Counted from the first letter of the stretch, positions 1-8,195 are shown. The stretch: DNA of 15,269 nt from Bacillota bacterium (GCA_023433405.1 JAEZCT010000049.1:1-15269), one strand, 5' to 3'. Notes: generated by a model from the sequence alone, not told the origin. Made by a program: numbers and translations.

Positions 1-41
1 TTGCTTAGAGCGGGTGCAGGGTGTCCCTGCTTCGCTTTTGC

Positions 42-128
42 TTACTTTTCTCGAACAAGAAAAGTAAGCCGCCTGTCGGCGCGGGTGCCGACGTTCCAAC
101 AACTTGATGATGATTACCTAAAAGCCGA
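42..128 (-). repeat. Hairpin-rich repeat, left copy (inverted relative to right copy)
   Basis: The reverse complement of this stretch matches 15021-15107 at 86 of 87 positions; the only difference is at about position 81, inside a hairpin loop. The repeat contains an 11-bp perfect stem (arms 41-51 and 58-68, loop CGAACA) and a 6-bp perfect stem (GTCGGC 75-80 with GCCGAC 87-92). A third small hairpin (GCAGGG 16-21, CCCTGC 25-30) lies just outside the shared part and is absent beside the right copy. No coding sense is apparent. It looks like a dispersed intergenic element of the genome, but its copy number cannot be judged from one window. Confidence 0.85.
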
Positions 129-159
129 TCAAATCACAAGGTTTATAAAATCGGCTTTT
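120..159. terminator. Possible bidirectional terminator hairpin
   Basis: A perfect 10-bp inverted repeat, AAAAGCCGAT (120-129) and ATCGGCTTTT (150-159), encloses a 20-base loop. The stem ends in four T on either strand, so it could end transcription in both directions. It overlaps the edge of the left repeat. The right repeat copy keeps only the CGGCTTTT arm, so the full hairpin is not a fixed part of the repeat. The long loop and short T run make the call tentative. Confidence 0.3.
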
Positions 160-288
160 GGAAACTTCAATAGACTATAAACTCCTCAAAAGTGTAGAGT
201 TAAAGTTAAAAATCCGCGTAAAAACTCACAAGCCTCAGCTGAAAACGGATATGTAAAAAGTAAAAAGCGAAAAAGGACAACGAGATAT

Positions 289-1188
289 ATGATAACTAGG
301 ATGAAACGCAGCGCACGCCTGCTGCTGCACAACAACCTTGCCCGCGGTGTGGCAATAACCCTAATACTGCTAAGCGCCGCGGCGCTGTTTAAGGCGCTGG
401 AAACCATCTGCCTGCTTATTGTAAATGCGCTCGGCTTTTCCGCCTCCGCCGCCAGCGGGGGGACGCTTGGCGGGCTGCTTGCGCAGATGCCTATGGTTTC
501 ACCAATTAACGTTGCGGTAACGGCCTCTCTTGTGCTGCTTGGCATTGTCATCATCGCGCCGCTGGTTGTGGGGTCAAAGCGCTGGTACTACCGGCTTTCG
601 TCCGGTCAATCCGACAGCATTGGGGAGGTGTTTGGCTACTACGAAACACCACGGATGTTCATAAAGTCGCTGCTGCTGCTGCTCGATATCTCGCTGCGCT
701 CGTTTTTGTGGGTATACGTCCTGCTCTTGCCGGGCGCTCTCCTTGGCACCGCCGGCATTGCCATGCTCACTGCAAGAATCGCGGTGAGAAACGCGAGACT
801 GCTTGGCACCATCGCGGTGGTTATGGGTGCCGCGCTTTCGCTCCTTGGGCTTATATACGCCCTGTTTCTTTCCCTGCGCTATTTTCTTGCGCCATACCTG
901 TTTTGCGAGCAGGAGCGCCCGAGCGTAACCAAGGCGGTGCGCCAGTCGGTGCGGTATATGCGGGGCGTGCAGCCCCGTTTAATCGGTCTTGGCTGCTCCT
1001 TTTTGCTGTGGACGCTTTCCTGCCTGTTTATTTTGCCCGCCATCTATGCCGTGCCGTATATGCAAAGCACCTTCGCGCTGTTTGCCCGTTATCACATAGA
1101 GCGGGGCAGGTCAGAGGATGCCCGGGCACAATATCAGCCGGCGGGGGATGCGGATACAGCGCAGTACGATGACTACGCGCAGGAATAA
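289..1188 (+). CDS. DUF975-like integral membrane protein
   Basis: A 299-residue polytopic membrane protein of unknown function. Hydrophobic segments lie at about residues 18-50, 75-97, 120-150, 165-200 and 230-258. The C-terminal half has the pattern I associate with DUF975 proteins: a segment with RYFLAPYLFCEQ, then a charged stretch ending in SVRYMRG, then a final membrane helix with a Trp and a PYMQSTFALF-type ending. The last 30 residues are hydrophilic and rich in Asp, Gln and Tyr. The ATG at 289 is preceded by AAAAGGA (271-277) about 11 bases upstream; the ATG at 301 is a possible alternative but has no spaced ribosome binding site. It is followed 62 bases later by the LUD gene on the same strand, so the two may be cotranscribed. 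Family assignment is by pattern only and no function is claimed. Confidence 0.7.
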   Translation: MITRMKRSARLLLHNNLARGVAITLILLSAAALFKALETICLLIVNALGFSASAASGGTLGGLLAQMPMVSPINVAVTASLVLLGIVIIAPLVVGSKRWYYRLSSGQSDSIGEVFGYYETPRMFIKSLLLLLDISLRSFLWVYVLLLPGALLGTAGIAMLTARIAVRNARLLGTIAVVMGAALSLLGLIYALFLSLRYFLAPYLFCEQERPSVTKAVRQSVRYMRGVQPRLIGLGCSFLLWTLSCLFILPAIYAVPYMQSTFALFARYHIERGRSEDARAQYQPAGDADTAQYDDYAQE

Positions 1189-1250
1189 CCGACAGGCACC
1201 CCAATGCGGCTGCCTGCCGGATAAAACTCTAAAAAAGGACGGATAATACA

Positions 1251-1922
1251 ATGAATGCGAGCCTGAAAGAGATCTTCGAGCTGCATGTGCAAAAAACCAT
1301 CAAGGCGCTGGAGGCCAACAATATGACCGCCTACTATGTGCCTAGCGCAAAGGATGTCGTTGACAAGGTGGCACAGCTGCTGCATGAGGGGGACACCGTA
1401 TCCACCGGCGGTTCGGCGTCCTTGACCGAGGCGGGGGTAATCGACCACCTGAAAAGCGGACGGTATCATTACTTAGACCGTTATGAGGAGGGGCTTACCG
1501 CCGAGCAGATAAACACCCTGTTCCGCCGGGTTTTTTCGGCGGACGCATATCTGTGCAGCGCCAACGCGGTAACGACACAGGGGGAAATCTACAACGTGGA
1601 CGGCAACTCCAACCGCGTGTCCGCCATTTTGTTCGGGCCGACATCCGTCATCATGGTGGTGGGGCGCAATAAGCTGGTGAATAATCTTGACGAGGCGGTG
1701 CGCCGTGTAAAAACCATTGCCGCGCCCGCAAACGCGGCCAGGCTTGACTGCGGCACCTACTGCGCCAAAACGGGGGAGTGTGTGTCTCTCTTGAAGGGCG
1801 GCGAAATGGCGTCCGGCTGTACCTCTGACCGACGGGTGTGCGCAAACTTTGTCGTCATGGGTCGTCAGAGGGTAAAAGGAAGGGTTAAGGTTATTTTGGT
1901 GGGAGAAGAGCTTGGGTATTAA
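1251..1922 (+). CDS. LUD-domain protein (LutC/YkgG-related, DUF162)
   Basis: A 223-residue soluble protein with the LUD fold features: a GGSASLTE segment at residues 53-60 and an ANAVTTQG...NVDGNSNR block at about 105-122, followed by VVGRNK. LUD proteins include LutB/LutC subunits of lactate oxidation, but stand-alone clostridial members like this one have no established role. The C-terminus carries Cys167, Cys171, Cys177, Cys190 and Cys197 and ends in the family-typical VILVGEELGY. As I remember related proteins, the last four Cys are spaced C-x5-C-x2-C-x6-C; here the second gap is 12 residues, suggesting an insertion of about ten. The cluster could bind a metal or Fe-S centre. The start at 1251 follows AAAAAAGGACGG at a suitable distance. 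No lutA or lutB partner lies beside it, so a lactate-oxidation role is not supported by context. Confidence 0.85.
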   Translation: MNASLKEIFELHVQKTIKALEANNMTAYYVPSAKDVVDKVAQLLHEGDTVSTGGSASLTEAGVIDHLKSGRYHYLDRYEEGLTAEQINTLFRRVFSADAYLCSANAVTTQGEIYNVDGNSNRVSAILFGPTSVIMVVGRNKLVNNLDEAVRRVKTIAAPANAARLDCGTYCAKTGECVSLLKGGEMASGCTSDRRVCANFVVMGRQRVKGRVKVILVGEELGY

Positions 1923-2037
1923 TACTATAGTGATTCATAATTCCGTTATGGGTATATTCCCAATTCATTCGGACAATTAGTACAAGAGCTTTTCGTGACT
2001 CGGTTACATAAAGCAGGCTTAAAGCTGCTGTGGGAAG

Positions 2038-2166
2038 AATGCCCGCCGGAGAAAATTCGGCGGGCATTTGCGCGGGGCGGCAACACGATTCTCCTCGCGA
2101 AAGGAGCAGATAAATATCCGCGCAAGCGCGTAAAGCTCAGTGGGGTAGCTGCGTTGCGCGCTTGCG
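2038..2166. repeat. Triple-hairpin intergenic element, possible repeat or structured RNA
   Basis: Three perfect hairpins follow one another in 129 bases: an 11-bp stem (arms 2038-2048 and 2058-2068, 9-base loop), a 5-bp stem CTCCT/AGGAG (2091-2095, 2102-2106) and a 10-bp stem CGCAAGCGCG/CGCGCTTGCG (2121-2130, 2157-2166) with a large loop. An A/T-rich run follows. Short open frames on both strands (61 aa on +, 97 aa on -) have no visible domain or good ribosome binding site. The dense perfect stems suggest a dispersed palindromic element or a non-coding RNA rather than a gene. Confidence 0.5.
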
Positions 2167-2308
2167 AAAATAATAAATAATTTTTGCCCTTGCTTTTCGC
2201 CCTGGTCTTTAGTTCTTCCTTTTTTTCCACACCTGCCACACAAGGCTACTTTGGTGCCGGGTTACGGGGGACACTTTTGTATAGGATATTAAGAGTTCAA
2301 AAATAATC

Positions 2309-2339
2309 CATATCATAATTGTCAGTGATATGCTATAAT
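2309..2339 (+). promoter_or_regulatory. Extended -10 promoter with operator-like palindrome
   Basis: TATAAT at 2334-2339 is preceded by TG (2331-2332), giving an extended -10 element (TGCTATAAT). No good -35 lies 17 bases upstream. Directly next to the -10 is a perfect 7-bp inverted repeat, CATATCA (2309-2315) and TGATATG (2326-2332), with a 10-base spacer, which would cover the -35 to -10 region. This is the geometry of a regulator binding site. It lies 160 bases before the lipoprotein start and may drive the lipoprotein and two-component genes. Confidence 0.45.
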
Positions 2340-2498
2340 TATTTTTTGAATAAGGATTTTTGGGCAAGGCTTAACCCGTACCATAAATAAGCCGCGTATA
2401 TAAGGTATATGCCGCGTGTCTTTCCTTGTGCTACAAGGCAGGGAAGTGCAAAAAAACGCGATATAAAACAGGGCGTGATGCCCGGAAGGGGTGGAACA

Positions 2499-3863
2499 TT
2501 GAGTATGAGGCTGCGTATCCTTTTTATACTTTTGGCGACAGTCGTGCTGCTCACAGGCTGCTCAAACTTCGGCATGAATGCCGAGGATCTGATGCGTCCG
2601 CCCAAGCTTTCCGCCGAGCAGCAAAACATCTACTCCGCTCTCAGCGCCGCCATCGGGGAGGAAATTCTGCTCAAATACCCGCAGGAGGGAGAGTTTCGTT
2701 CCGCGTTTATTATGAACGATATCGATTACGACGGCGAGGAAGAGGCGTTGGTCTTTTACACCACAGCGGCGGGAGGAAATGTGCGCCTGAATATTCTTGA
2801 CCGACGCGGGGATAAGTGGTACTCCATGTACGATGGCGTGGGTCTTGGCCCTGAGGTGACCAGCATCAGCTTTCCCTACATCACCCGCAATGACCGCAAT
2901 AATATTGTGGTTTCGTTTGACCTTCTTTCGCGCAAGCAGAAAAAGCTCTGCGTTTATTCCTTTAAGGATTCAAAGCTTATAGAAGAGTTCAGCGCCGATT
3001 ATACCGACTGCATTATTCAGGATTTTGACGGCGACAACCGGGCTGAGCTGTTTTTGCTGTATAAGGTGTACGACCTGCAGATAGCCAAGGCGTCATTGGT
3101 GGACACGCTGTTTAACATCGGCCCGCTTACCGTCATGAACGAGATTGATTTGAGCCCTGAGGTCAGCGAATATGTTAAGCTGAGTGTGGAGCACCGTGTG
3201 GAAGAGGGCAAAGAGGGCGCTGCGGTGAAGGAATACTATAACATCTGCATTGACGGACGCTCCTCCGGCGGCTCCTATTACACCGAGGTGGTGGGCATAA
3301 GCAATAACACCCTCACGAACAGGCTGGATCAGTTTGCGATGAAGGCCACCCTTCGCTCTACCGCGCTGATGACCCAGGACCGGAACCACGACGGGATTAT
3401 GGACATTCCCGCCGGCATCGCCATCCAGAACTGGAGCATCGCCTCAGAGGAAAGCCCGGTGAAGCTCATCCAGTGGTATAACTATATCGACGACGCGCTT
3501 TTACCGACCACCCATACCCTGATACACGAAACCTTCGGCTTTTCTTTGGATTATCCGCCCTCATGGAACGGCACCAATATTTCCGTAAAAGAACAAAGCG
3601 ACGGGTTTGAATGGCGTATATATGAGTTTGACGCGCATCTGGCAGACCAGGACGGCTATGACGAGAAAGGGGTCGGCCCCGAGCTTCTGCGCATCCGGGT
3701 GTACCAAAACAACGACTATTTTGACAATACCAGCGCGGAGGGCTACAGCCGCATCGGCGGTAACGAGGAGTATGTGTACTACGCCAGACTGCCCGAAACG
3801 GAAGTCAGCGCCGAGAACATGCAAATTGGCTGGGATGAGCTGGTTTCCCTGTTTCACTTTTAA
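2499..3863 (+). CDS. Lipoprotein with calcium-loop-like repeats
   Basis: A secreted, probably lipid-anchored protein of about 454 residues. After the short N-region MRLR comes a hydrophobic stretch ending in LLTGC, a lipobox whose Cys (residue 21) would be acylated. The mature part has three loops resembling Ca-binding sites: D74-x-D76-x-D78-G (followed by Glu80-82), D175-x-D177-G-D179 (...Glu183) and D294-x-N296-x-D298-G...D302. The first two resemble FG-GAP/VCBS beta-propeller loops. I know no function for the whole protein. The TTG at 2499 is chosen because AAGGGG (2486-2491) sits 7 bases upstream; the ATG at 2505 would give the same signal peptide two residues shorter. The open frame extends to an ATG at 2409, but that would put a charged extension before the signal peptide. 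The response regulator begins 89 bases after the stop, suggesting one transcription unit with the two-component pair. Confidence 0.8.
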   Translation: MSMRLRILFILLATVVLLTGCSNFGMNAEDLMRPPKLSAEQQNIYSALSAAIGEEILLKYPQEGEFRSAFIMNDIDYDGEEEALVFYTTAAGGNVRLNILDRRGDKWYSMYDGVGLGPEVTSISFPYITRNDRNNIVVSFDLLSRKQKKLCVYSFKDSKLIEEFSADYTDCIIQDFDGDNRAELFLLYKVYDLQIAKASLVDTLFNIGPLTVMNEIDLSPEVSEYVKLSVEHRVEEGKEGAAVKEYYNICIDGRSSGGSYYTEVVGISNNTLTNRLDQFAMKATLRSTALMTQDRNHDGIMDIPAGIAIQNWSIASEESPVKLIQWYNYIDDALLPTTHTLIHETFGFSLDYPPSWNGTNISVKEQSDGFEWRIYEFDAHLADQDGYDEKGVGPELLRIRVYQNNDYFDNTSAEGYSRIGGNEEYVYYARLPETEVSAENMQIGWDELVSLFHF

Positions 3864-3952
3864 ACCTTTGACGTATAAATGCAAACAGTGATAAACCGCG
3901 TTAATATCAGCGTTGTAGCTTTACAGCGCATCAGAAAGGGTTGGTGACAGCA

Positions 3953-4651
3953 ATGAAGCGGATATTGGTGGTCGAGGACGAGGATGTCATCAGAGATTTT
4001 GTGGTAATAAACCTCCAGCGGGCGGGCTATGATGTGACCGACGTCAATAACGGCGAAGCGGCGCTGCGCGTTTTTGAGAACGAGCAGGGCGCGTTTGATG
4101 TGGTGCTATTGGATGTGATGATGCCGGGTATTGACGGCTTTACCGTGTGCAAGCGTCTGCGGCAAAAGAGCAGCTCGGTGGGTATCATTATGCTCACCGC
4201 GAAAACACAGGAGATGGACAAGGTGGGCGGACTGATGATTGGCGCCGATGATTATGTGACCAAGCCCTTCAGCCCCTCGGAGCTTGTGGCGCGGGTGGAT
4301 GCCATCTGCCGTCGGGTATCCTCTTCGGTCGGTCCGGCACATGCCCCTTCGGACGAGCTGCGGTCCGGTCCGTTTGCTCTTAATGTCAGAAGCCGTTCCC
4401 TTGTAAAAAACGGTATGCCCATTGAGCTGACGCAGGTGGAATTTCAGATCATGGAGCTTTTTTTAAAAAACCCCAACACCGCGCTGGAACGGGCGGAGAT
4501 TCTCTCTAAGGTGTGGGGGGCGGAATATTACGGGGATGTCAAGATCGTGGACGTAAACATTCGCCGCCTGCGCATGAAGGTGGAGGACGAGCCCTCAAAC
4601 CCCGTATTCATCCACACCGTGTGGGGCTTTGGGTATAAATGGGTTGGCTAG
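3953..4651 (+). CDS. OmpR/PhoB-family response regulator
   Basis: A 232-residue DNA-binding response regulator. The receiver domain (about 1-120) shows the acidic pair E8/D9, the phospho-acceptor D54 in VLLDVMMPG, the switch T82 and the conserved K104 in TKPF. A winged-helix output domain covers about 135-232, ending in the typical IHTVWGFGYKWVG. The ATG at 3953 is chosen because MKRILVVEDE is the usual N-terminus; GGTGA (3943-3947) lies 5 bases upstream. TTG 3941 and GTG 3944 are in-frame alternatives next to AAAGGG (3935-3940). The gene sits between the lipoprotein and the histidine kinase gene, its likely phosphodonor. Target genes cannot be read from the sequence; the palindrome at 2309-2332 is a candidate autoregulatory site. 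Confidence 0.95.
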   Translation: MKRILVVEDEDVIRDFVVINLQRAGYDVTDVNNGEAALRVFENEQGAFDVVLLDVMMPGIDGFTVCKRLRQKSSSVGIIMLTAKTQEMDKVGGLMIGADDYVTKPFSPSELVARVDAICRRVSSSVGPAHAPSDELRSGPFALNVRSRSLVKNGMPIELTQVEFQIMELFLKNPNTALERAEILSKVWGAEYYGDVKIVDVNIRRLRMKVEDEPSNPVFIHTVWGFGYKWVG

Positions 4652-4737
4652 CTTGATACGCAGGCAGCGCGGCGGATTATGATACGCGTTTTGCGCCAAT
4701 GTAAGCGCAGAATGCCGGAGAGGCAGGCAGACGAACG

Positions 4738-6162
4738 ATGGGGATGAAAAGCATTACGAAGCGATGGTTGTTTAACAGCCTGGGTGTGATACTGGTAATC
4801 CTTGTCGTTGTTGAGATTGCCGTAAGCATCGGCGTGCGGGAGTATTATTACAGCAGTGTCAATCAGGTGCTTGATACCCAGGCGAATACGGTGCTAAACG
4901 TGCTCACCAACGCCCAAGAGAAAACAGGGGTGGATGTTGACGCGGAAATTCGCAGCGCTGTGGAGGATTTTGAACATAAGAACCGCATGGAGATGATGGC
5001 CATCGGCTCCGACGGGCAGGTTGAGCTCACCTCCAGCGGCTTTACACCAAGAAACGACACCACCATGCCCGATTATGAGGCGGCCATGAGCTCCCCCGGC
5101 CGTTATGGCCAGTTTACCGGAACGCTGCCGAGCGGAGAAGCGTTTATGGCGGTTACGGTACGCGTACCGGGGGGTGCGCGCAGCTATTCCGCGCTGCGCT
5201 ATATCGTTTCTTTAGAGCTTGTGAACAATCAAATTTTGATGATTGTCGCCATACTGACCCTCATTGGAATCGCTATTATCTTTTTTGTGGTGTACACCAG
5301 CTCCTACTTTATCAAGTCCATCGTTATCCCGGTGGGTGAGGTGGGTGTAACCGCGCGCAAGATAGCGGCGGGTGACTTTAATGTGCGCCTTAAGAAGAAG
5401 TTCGACGATGAGATTGGCGAGCTGTGCGATATTATAAATTATATGGCGGGGGAGCTTTCAGCCAGCGAACGCATTAAAAACGATTTTATCTCCTCCGTAT
5501 CCCATGAGCTGCGCACGCCGCTCACCGCTATAAAGGGATGGGCGGAGACCATTGCCAACACCGCCCCCTCCGAGACCGCCATGCGTGAGAAGGGGATGCG
5601 CGTCATCATCAATGAGACGGAGCGCCTTTCGGGCATGGTGGAGGAGCTGTTGGATTTTTCGCGGATGCAGAGCGGGCGGCTGACCCTTGCAAAGACCCGT
5701 ATGGATATCCTCGCCGAGCTTGGTGAGGCGGTGCTCATGTTTACCCAGCGCGCGCAGCGCGAGGGCGTAGACCTGCGTTACCTGGAGCCGGAAACCCTAA
5801 GCCCTGTTTTTGGCGATAAAAACCGCTTGAGGCAGGTGTTTGTTAACATACTTGATAATGCCCTGAAATACTCCGACAGCGGCGGGACTGTGACAGTAAC
5901 GGTGCGGGAGACCTTGCAGAGGGATATTGTCATCGCCATCGGCGATACGGGCGCGGGCATCAGCCCCGAGGACCTGCCCAAGGTAAAAACCAAGTTTTAC
6001 AAGGGAACCTCCTCCCGGCGCGGCTCGGGCATAGGCCTTGCGGTGGCGGATGAGATTGTAGCCATGCACGGCGGATCCCTTGAGCTTGCAAGTGAAAAGG
6101 GAAAAGGCACCACCGTGACGATAACGCTGCCCACCCTGGCAAAGTCGGGCGAAACCCCATGA
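4738..6162 (+). CDS. Membrane sensor histidine kinase
   Basis: A 474-residue kinase in the order: TM helix (about 11-33), extracytoplasmic sensor region (about 35-160), second TM helix (about 162-187), HAMP linker (about 190-242), HisKA dimerisation domain with the phospho-accepting His256 in SVSHELRTPL, and a HATPase domain. The ATPase motifs are visible: N-box with N370 and N374 (NILDNALKYSD), G1 GDTGAG, and G2 RRGSGIGLAV. It should autophosphorylate at His256 and pass phosphate to D54 of the preceding regulator. The roughly 130-residue external domain has no motif I recognise, so the stimulus is unknown. The ribosome binding site is modest (AGGCAGG, 4721-4727). The stop overlaps an upstream ATG of the next frame (6159), but that gene more likely starts at 6219. 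Confidence 0.95.
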   Translation: MGMKSITKRWLFNSLGVILVILVVVEIAVSIGVREYYYSSVNQVLDTQANTVLNVLTNAQEKTGVDVDAEIRSAVEDFEHKNRMEMMAIGSDGQVELTSSGFTPRNDTTMPDYEAAMSSPGRYGQFTGTLPSGEAFMAVTVRVPGGARSYSALRYIVSLELVNNQILMIVAILTLIGIAIIFFVVYTSSYFIKSIVIPVGEVGVTARKIAAGDFNVRLKKKFDDEIGELCDIINYMAGELSASERIKNDFISSVSHELRTPLTAIKGWAETIANTAPSETAMREKGMRVIINETERLSGMVEELLDFSRMQSGRLTLAKTRMDILAELGEAVLMFTQRAQREGVDLRYLEPETLSPVFGDKNRLRQVFVNILDNALKYSDSGGTVTVTVRETLQRDIVIAIGDTGAGISPEDLPKVKTKFYKGTSSRRGSGIGLAVADEIVAMHGGSLELASEKGKGTTVTITLPTLAKSGETP

Positions 6163-6218
6163 ACGCGTATGCTTGGTCGGCGCCCGAACTCGTGTACTTA
6201 CGAAAGGAAGCAATGCAA

Positions 6219-7184
6219 ATGATAAAATCGGCTACAGTAATGAACAATACAAAGGATAAGAAAAAAACCAGCATTGGCGGTCAGGCACTCATAGAAGGCG
6301 TGATGATGCGCGGGGTATCGGTCACCGCCATGGCCAACCGTCTGCCCACCGGTGAGATTGATGTGGAAACCTGGGAGACACAAAGCGAGAAAAAGGGGAA
6401 ATGGTTTCGCACCGTACCGTTTGTACGCGGCATTTTTAACTTTGTGGACTCCATGCGCCTCGGCTATAAATGCCTGATGAAATCGGCGGAGAAGGCGGGC
6501 CTTGAGGAGGAGCAGCCCTCAAAGTTTGAGATTATGCTTAAAAACAAGCTGGGCGATAAGTTTATGGGTGTAATCACCGGCTTTTCGGGGGTATTGGGGG
6601 TACTGCTGGCGGTGGGGCTGTTTATGCTGCTGCCTACCTACCTTGTAAAGCTCATTGAATACCTGGCGGGCGACCTTGGCATGTGGAAAACCCTGCTGGA
6701 GGGCGCCATTAAAATTACCCTGTTTGTGGCGTACCTTTCGCTCATCGGGCTGATGCCCGATATCCGGCGCCTGTTCCAATACCACGGCGGCGAGCATAAG
6801 AGCATTGCCTGCTACGAGGGGAAAAAGGAGCTTACCGTTGAGAATGTGCGGAGCTTTTCCCGCTTTCATCCCCGCTGCGGCACAAGCTTTATCCTCATAG
6901 TCCTTATCATCAGCATCCTGGTGTTTTCCTTCCTGCCCTGGGGCAGCGGGCTGCTGCGCGTCGTATATAAGCTGGCGCTTTTACCCGTGGTGGTGGGCAT
7001 TGGGTATGAGATTATCAAGCTTGCGGGCCGTCACAGCGAAAATGTGGTTATGCGTGTCATCTCGGCACCCGGGCTGTGGCTTCAGCGGCTGACTACGCGC
7101 GAACCGGACGACAGCCAGATAGAGGTGGCAATCGCCTCCCTCAAGGCAGTGCTTCCCCGGGACGGCGAGGACGATAACTGGTAA
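6219..7184 (+). CDS. yqhQ: YqhQ-like DUF1385 membrane protein
   Basis: About 321 residues, matching the DUF1385 family (Bacillus YqhQ): the opening SIGGQALIEGVMMRG, then EKKGKWFRTVPFVRGIFNF, then the pair of His/Cys-containing segments YHGGEHKSIACYEG (H189, E192, H193, C198) and FHPRCGTSF (H217, C220). Four or more hydrophobic helices lie at about 105-140, 155-178, 222-243 and 250-268. Databases often name this family a putative metal-dependent enzyme; the His/Cys residues would fit, but the function is not established. The ATG at 6219 has AAGGAA (6204-6209) 9 bases upstream. The ATG at 6159 overlaps the kinase stop but has no ribosome binding site; 6213 and 6240 are other options. It precedes prmC, a common pairing in Firmicutes. 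Confidence 0.88.
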   Translation: MIKSATVMNNTKDKKKTSIGGQALIEGVMMRGVSVTAMANRLPTGEIDVETWETQSEKKGKWFRTVPFVRGIFNFVDSMRLGYKCLMKSAEKAGLEEEQPSKFEIMLKNKLGDKFMGVITGFSGVLGVLLAVGLFMLLPTYLVKLIEYLAGDLGMWKTLLEGAIKITLFVAYLSLIGLMPDIRRLFQYHGGEHKSIACYEGKKELTVENVRSFSRFHPRCGTSFILIVLIISILVFSFLPWGSGLLRVVYKLALLPVVVGIGYEIIKLAGRHSENVVMRVISAPGLWLQRLTTREPDDSQIEVAIASLKAVLPRDGEDDNW

Positions 7185-7266
7185 GACTTCGCGGCTAATA
7201 ATAATTACCGCGGTTGACATCAATGTATTTCAGGCCTGCATGGAGAAAGAGGGATAAGGGACATCT

Positions 7267-8130
7267 ATGACAATCAAGAAAACAGCGGATGCGGTAAAGG
7301 AACAGCTAAAGGCGGCGGGCATCGAATCGCCCCTTCGGGAAGCCCGTTTTCTGGTGGAAAGCCTATGCAAGCTGCATCGGGGAGATATTTTCCTGCACGG
7401 GGACATGATTCTCACCGATGAGGAGCAGAAACGCATTGACGACGCGGTGCAAAAGCGCCTGGGAGGATTTCCCTTGCAGTACCTTGCGGGGATATGGGAG
7501 TTTTACTCCTGCCCATTTTTTGTGGGTGAAGGGGTGCTTATTCCCCGCCCCGAAACCGAGCTGCTGGTGGATAAGGCACTGTCCTCCCTGCAGCCCATCG
7601 CGCAGCCGGTGGTGGCCGATCTTTGCTCCGGCAGCGGGTGTGTGGCGGTTGCCATCGCCCGAAAGCGGCAGGATGCCCGGCTGACCGCCGTGGAAAAATC
7701 CCCGGAGGCGTTTGCGTACCTTGAGAGGAATGTTGAGTATAACAAGGCGGGGAATGTACTGCCGCTGCTGGCGGACGCACTAGGTCCTATCACCAAAGAG
7801 CTCACCGGCACCTTTGACATGATTGTGTGCAATCCCCCTTACATAACAACCCAGGAAATGAAGGAGCTCTCAGTGGAGGTAGGCTTTGAGCCCGCTATGG
7901 CGCTGGACGGACTTGCGGACGGTCTGCACTTTTACCGGGAGCTTACCCCGCTGTGGAAGCCGTGCCTAAAGCCCGGCGGTGCAATCCTTTATGAGATTGG
8001 CTTTTCACAGGCCAAGGCGGTGGCGGAGATTTTGGAGGCAAACGGCTTTGAGCATGTTACCGTCACGACGGATTTAAGCGGGCTGGACCGCGTGGTTGCG
8101 GGCTGGCTTCCCAAGGAAGGTCTTTTATAG
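7267..8130 (+). CDS. prmC: Peptide chain release factor N5-glutamine methyltransferase
   Basis: A 287-residue PrmC/HemK protein that methylates the Gln of the GGQ motif of release factors 1 and 2 using S-adenosylmethionine. An N-terminal helical domain (about 1-75) is followed by the conserved PRPETE (R94-E98), the SAM-binding loop DLCSGSGCVAV (from D118) and the catalytic NPPY (N189-Y192). Length is normal. AAGGGA lies about five bases before the ATG. It follows yqhQ after an 82-base gap containing a TTGACA at 7214-7219, but the matching -10 position (TGCATG) is poor. The release-factor gene prfA, which often follows prmC in Firmicutes, is not here. Confidence 0.95.
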   Translation: MTIKKTADAVKEQLKAAGIESPLREARFLVESLCKLHRGDIFLHGDMILTDEEQKRIDDAVQKRLGGFPLQYLAGIWEFYSCPFFVGEGVLIPRPETELLVDKALSSLQPIAQPVVADLCSGSGCVAVAIARKRQDARLTAVEKSPEAFAYLERNVEYNKAGNVLPLLADALGPITKELTGTFDMIVCNPPYITTQEMKELSVEVGFEPAMALDGLADGLHFYRELTPLWKPCLKPGGAILYEIGFSQAKAVAEILEANGFEHVTVTTDLSGLDRVVAGWLPKEGLL

Positions 8131-8183
8131 TTTTAAGGGCTGTTTTTATTAATTTCATGCAGAACTGTCCGTTCAAGCACCCA

Positions 8184-8195
8184 GTACATATGTTA
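8184..8195. promoter_or_regulatory. LexA-box-like dyad upstream of recA
   Basis: GTACATATGTTA agrees with the Gram-positive SOS consensus centre GAACATATGTTC at 10 of 12 positions. It overlaps TATACT (8194-8199), a possible -10. The position, about 190 bases before recA, fits an SOS-controlled upstream promoter. Both mismatches fall in the outer half-site positions, so binding by LexA is plausible but unproven. Confidence 0.4.

Noticed and set aside
1995..2239. Small open frames on both strands between the LUD gene and the lipoprotein
   Set aside because: They run across perfect hairpins, lack good ribosome binding sites and show no domain; better explained as a structured repeat.
7214..7242. 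TTGACA upstream of prmC as a promoter
   Set aside because: The -10 position 17 bases downstream reads TGCATG, a poor match.
8162..8174. GAAC/GTTC dyad before recA as the LexA box
   Set aside because: The half-sites are separated by five bases rather than the four of the Gram-positive consensus; the dyad at 8184-8195 fits better.
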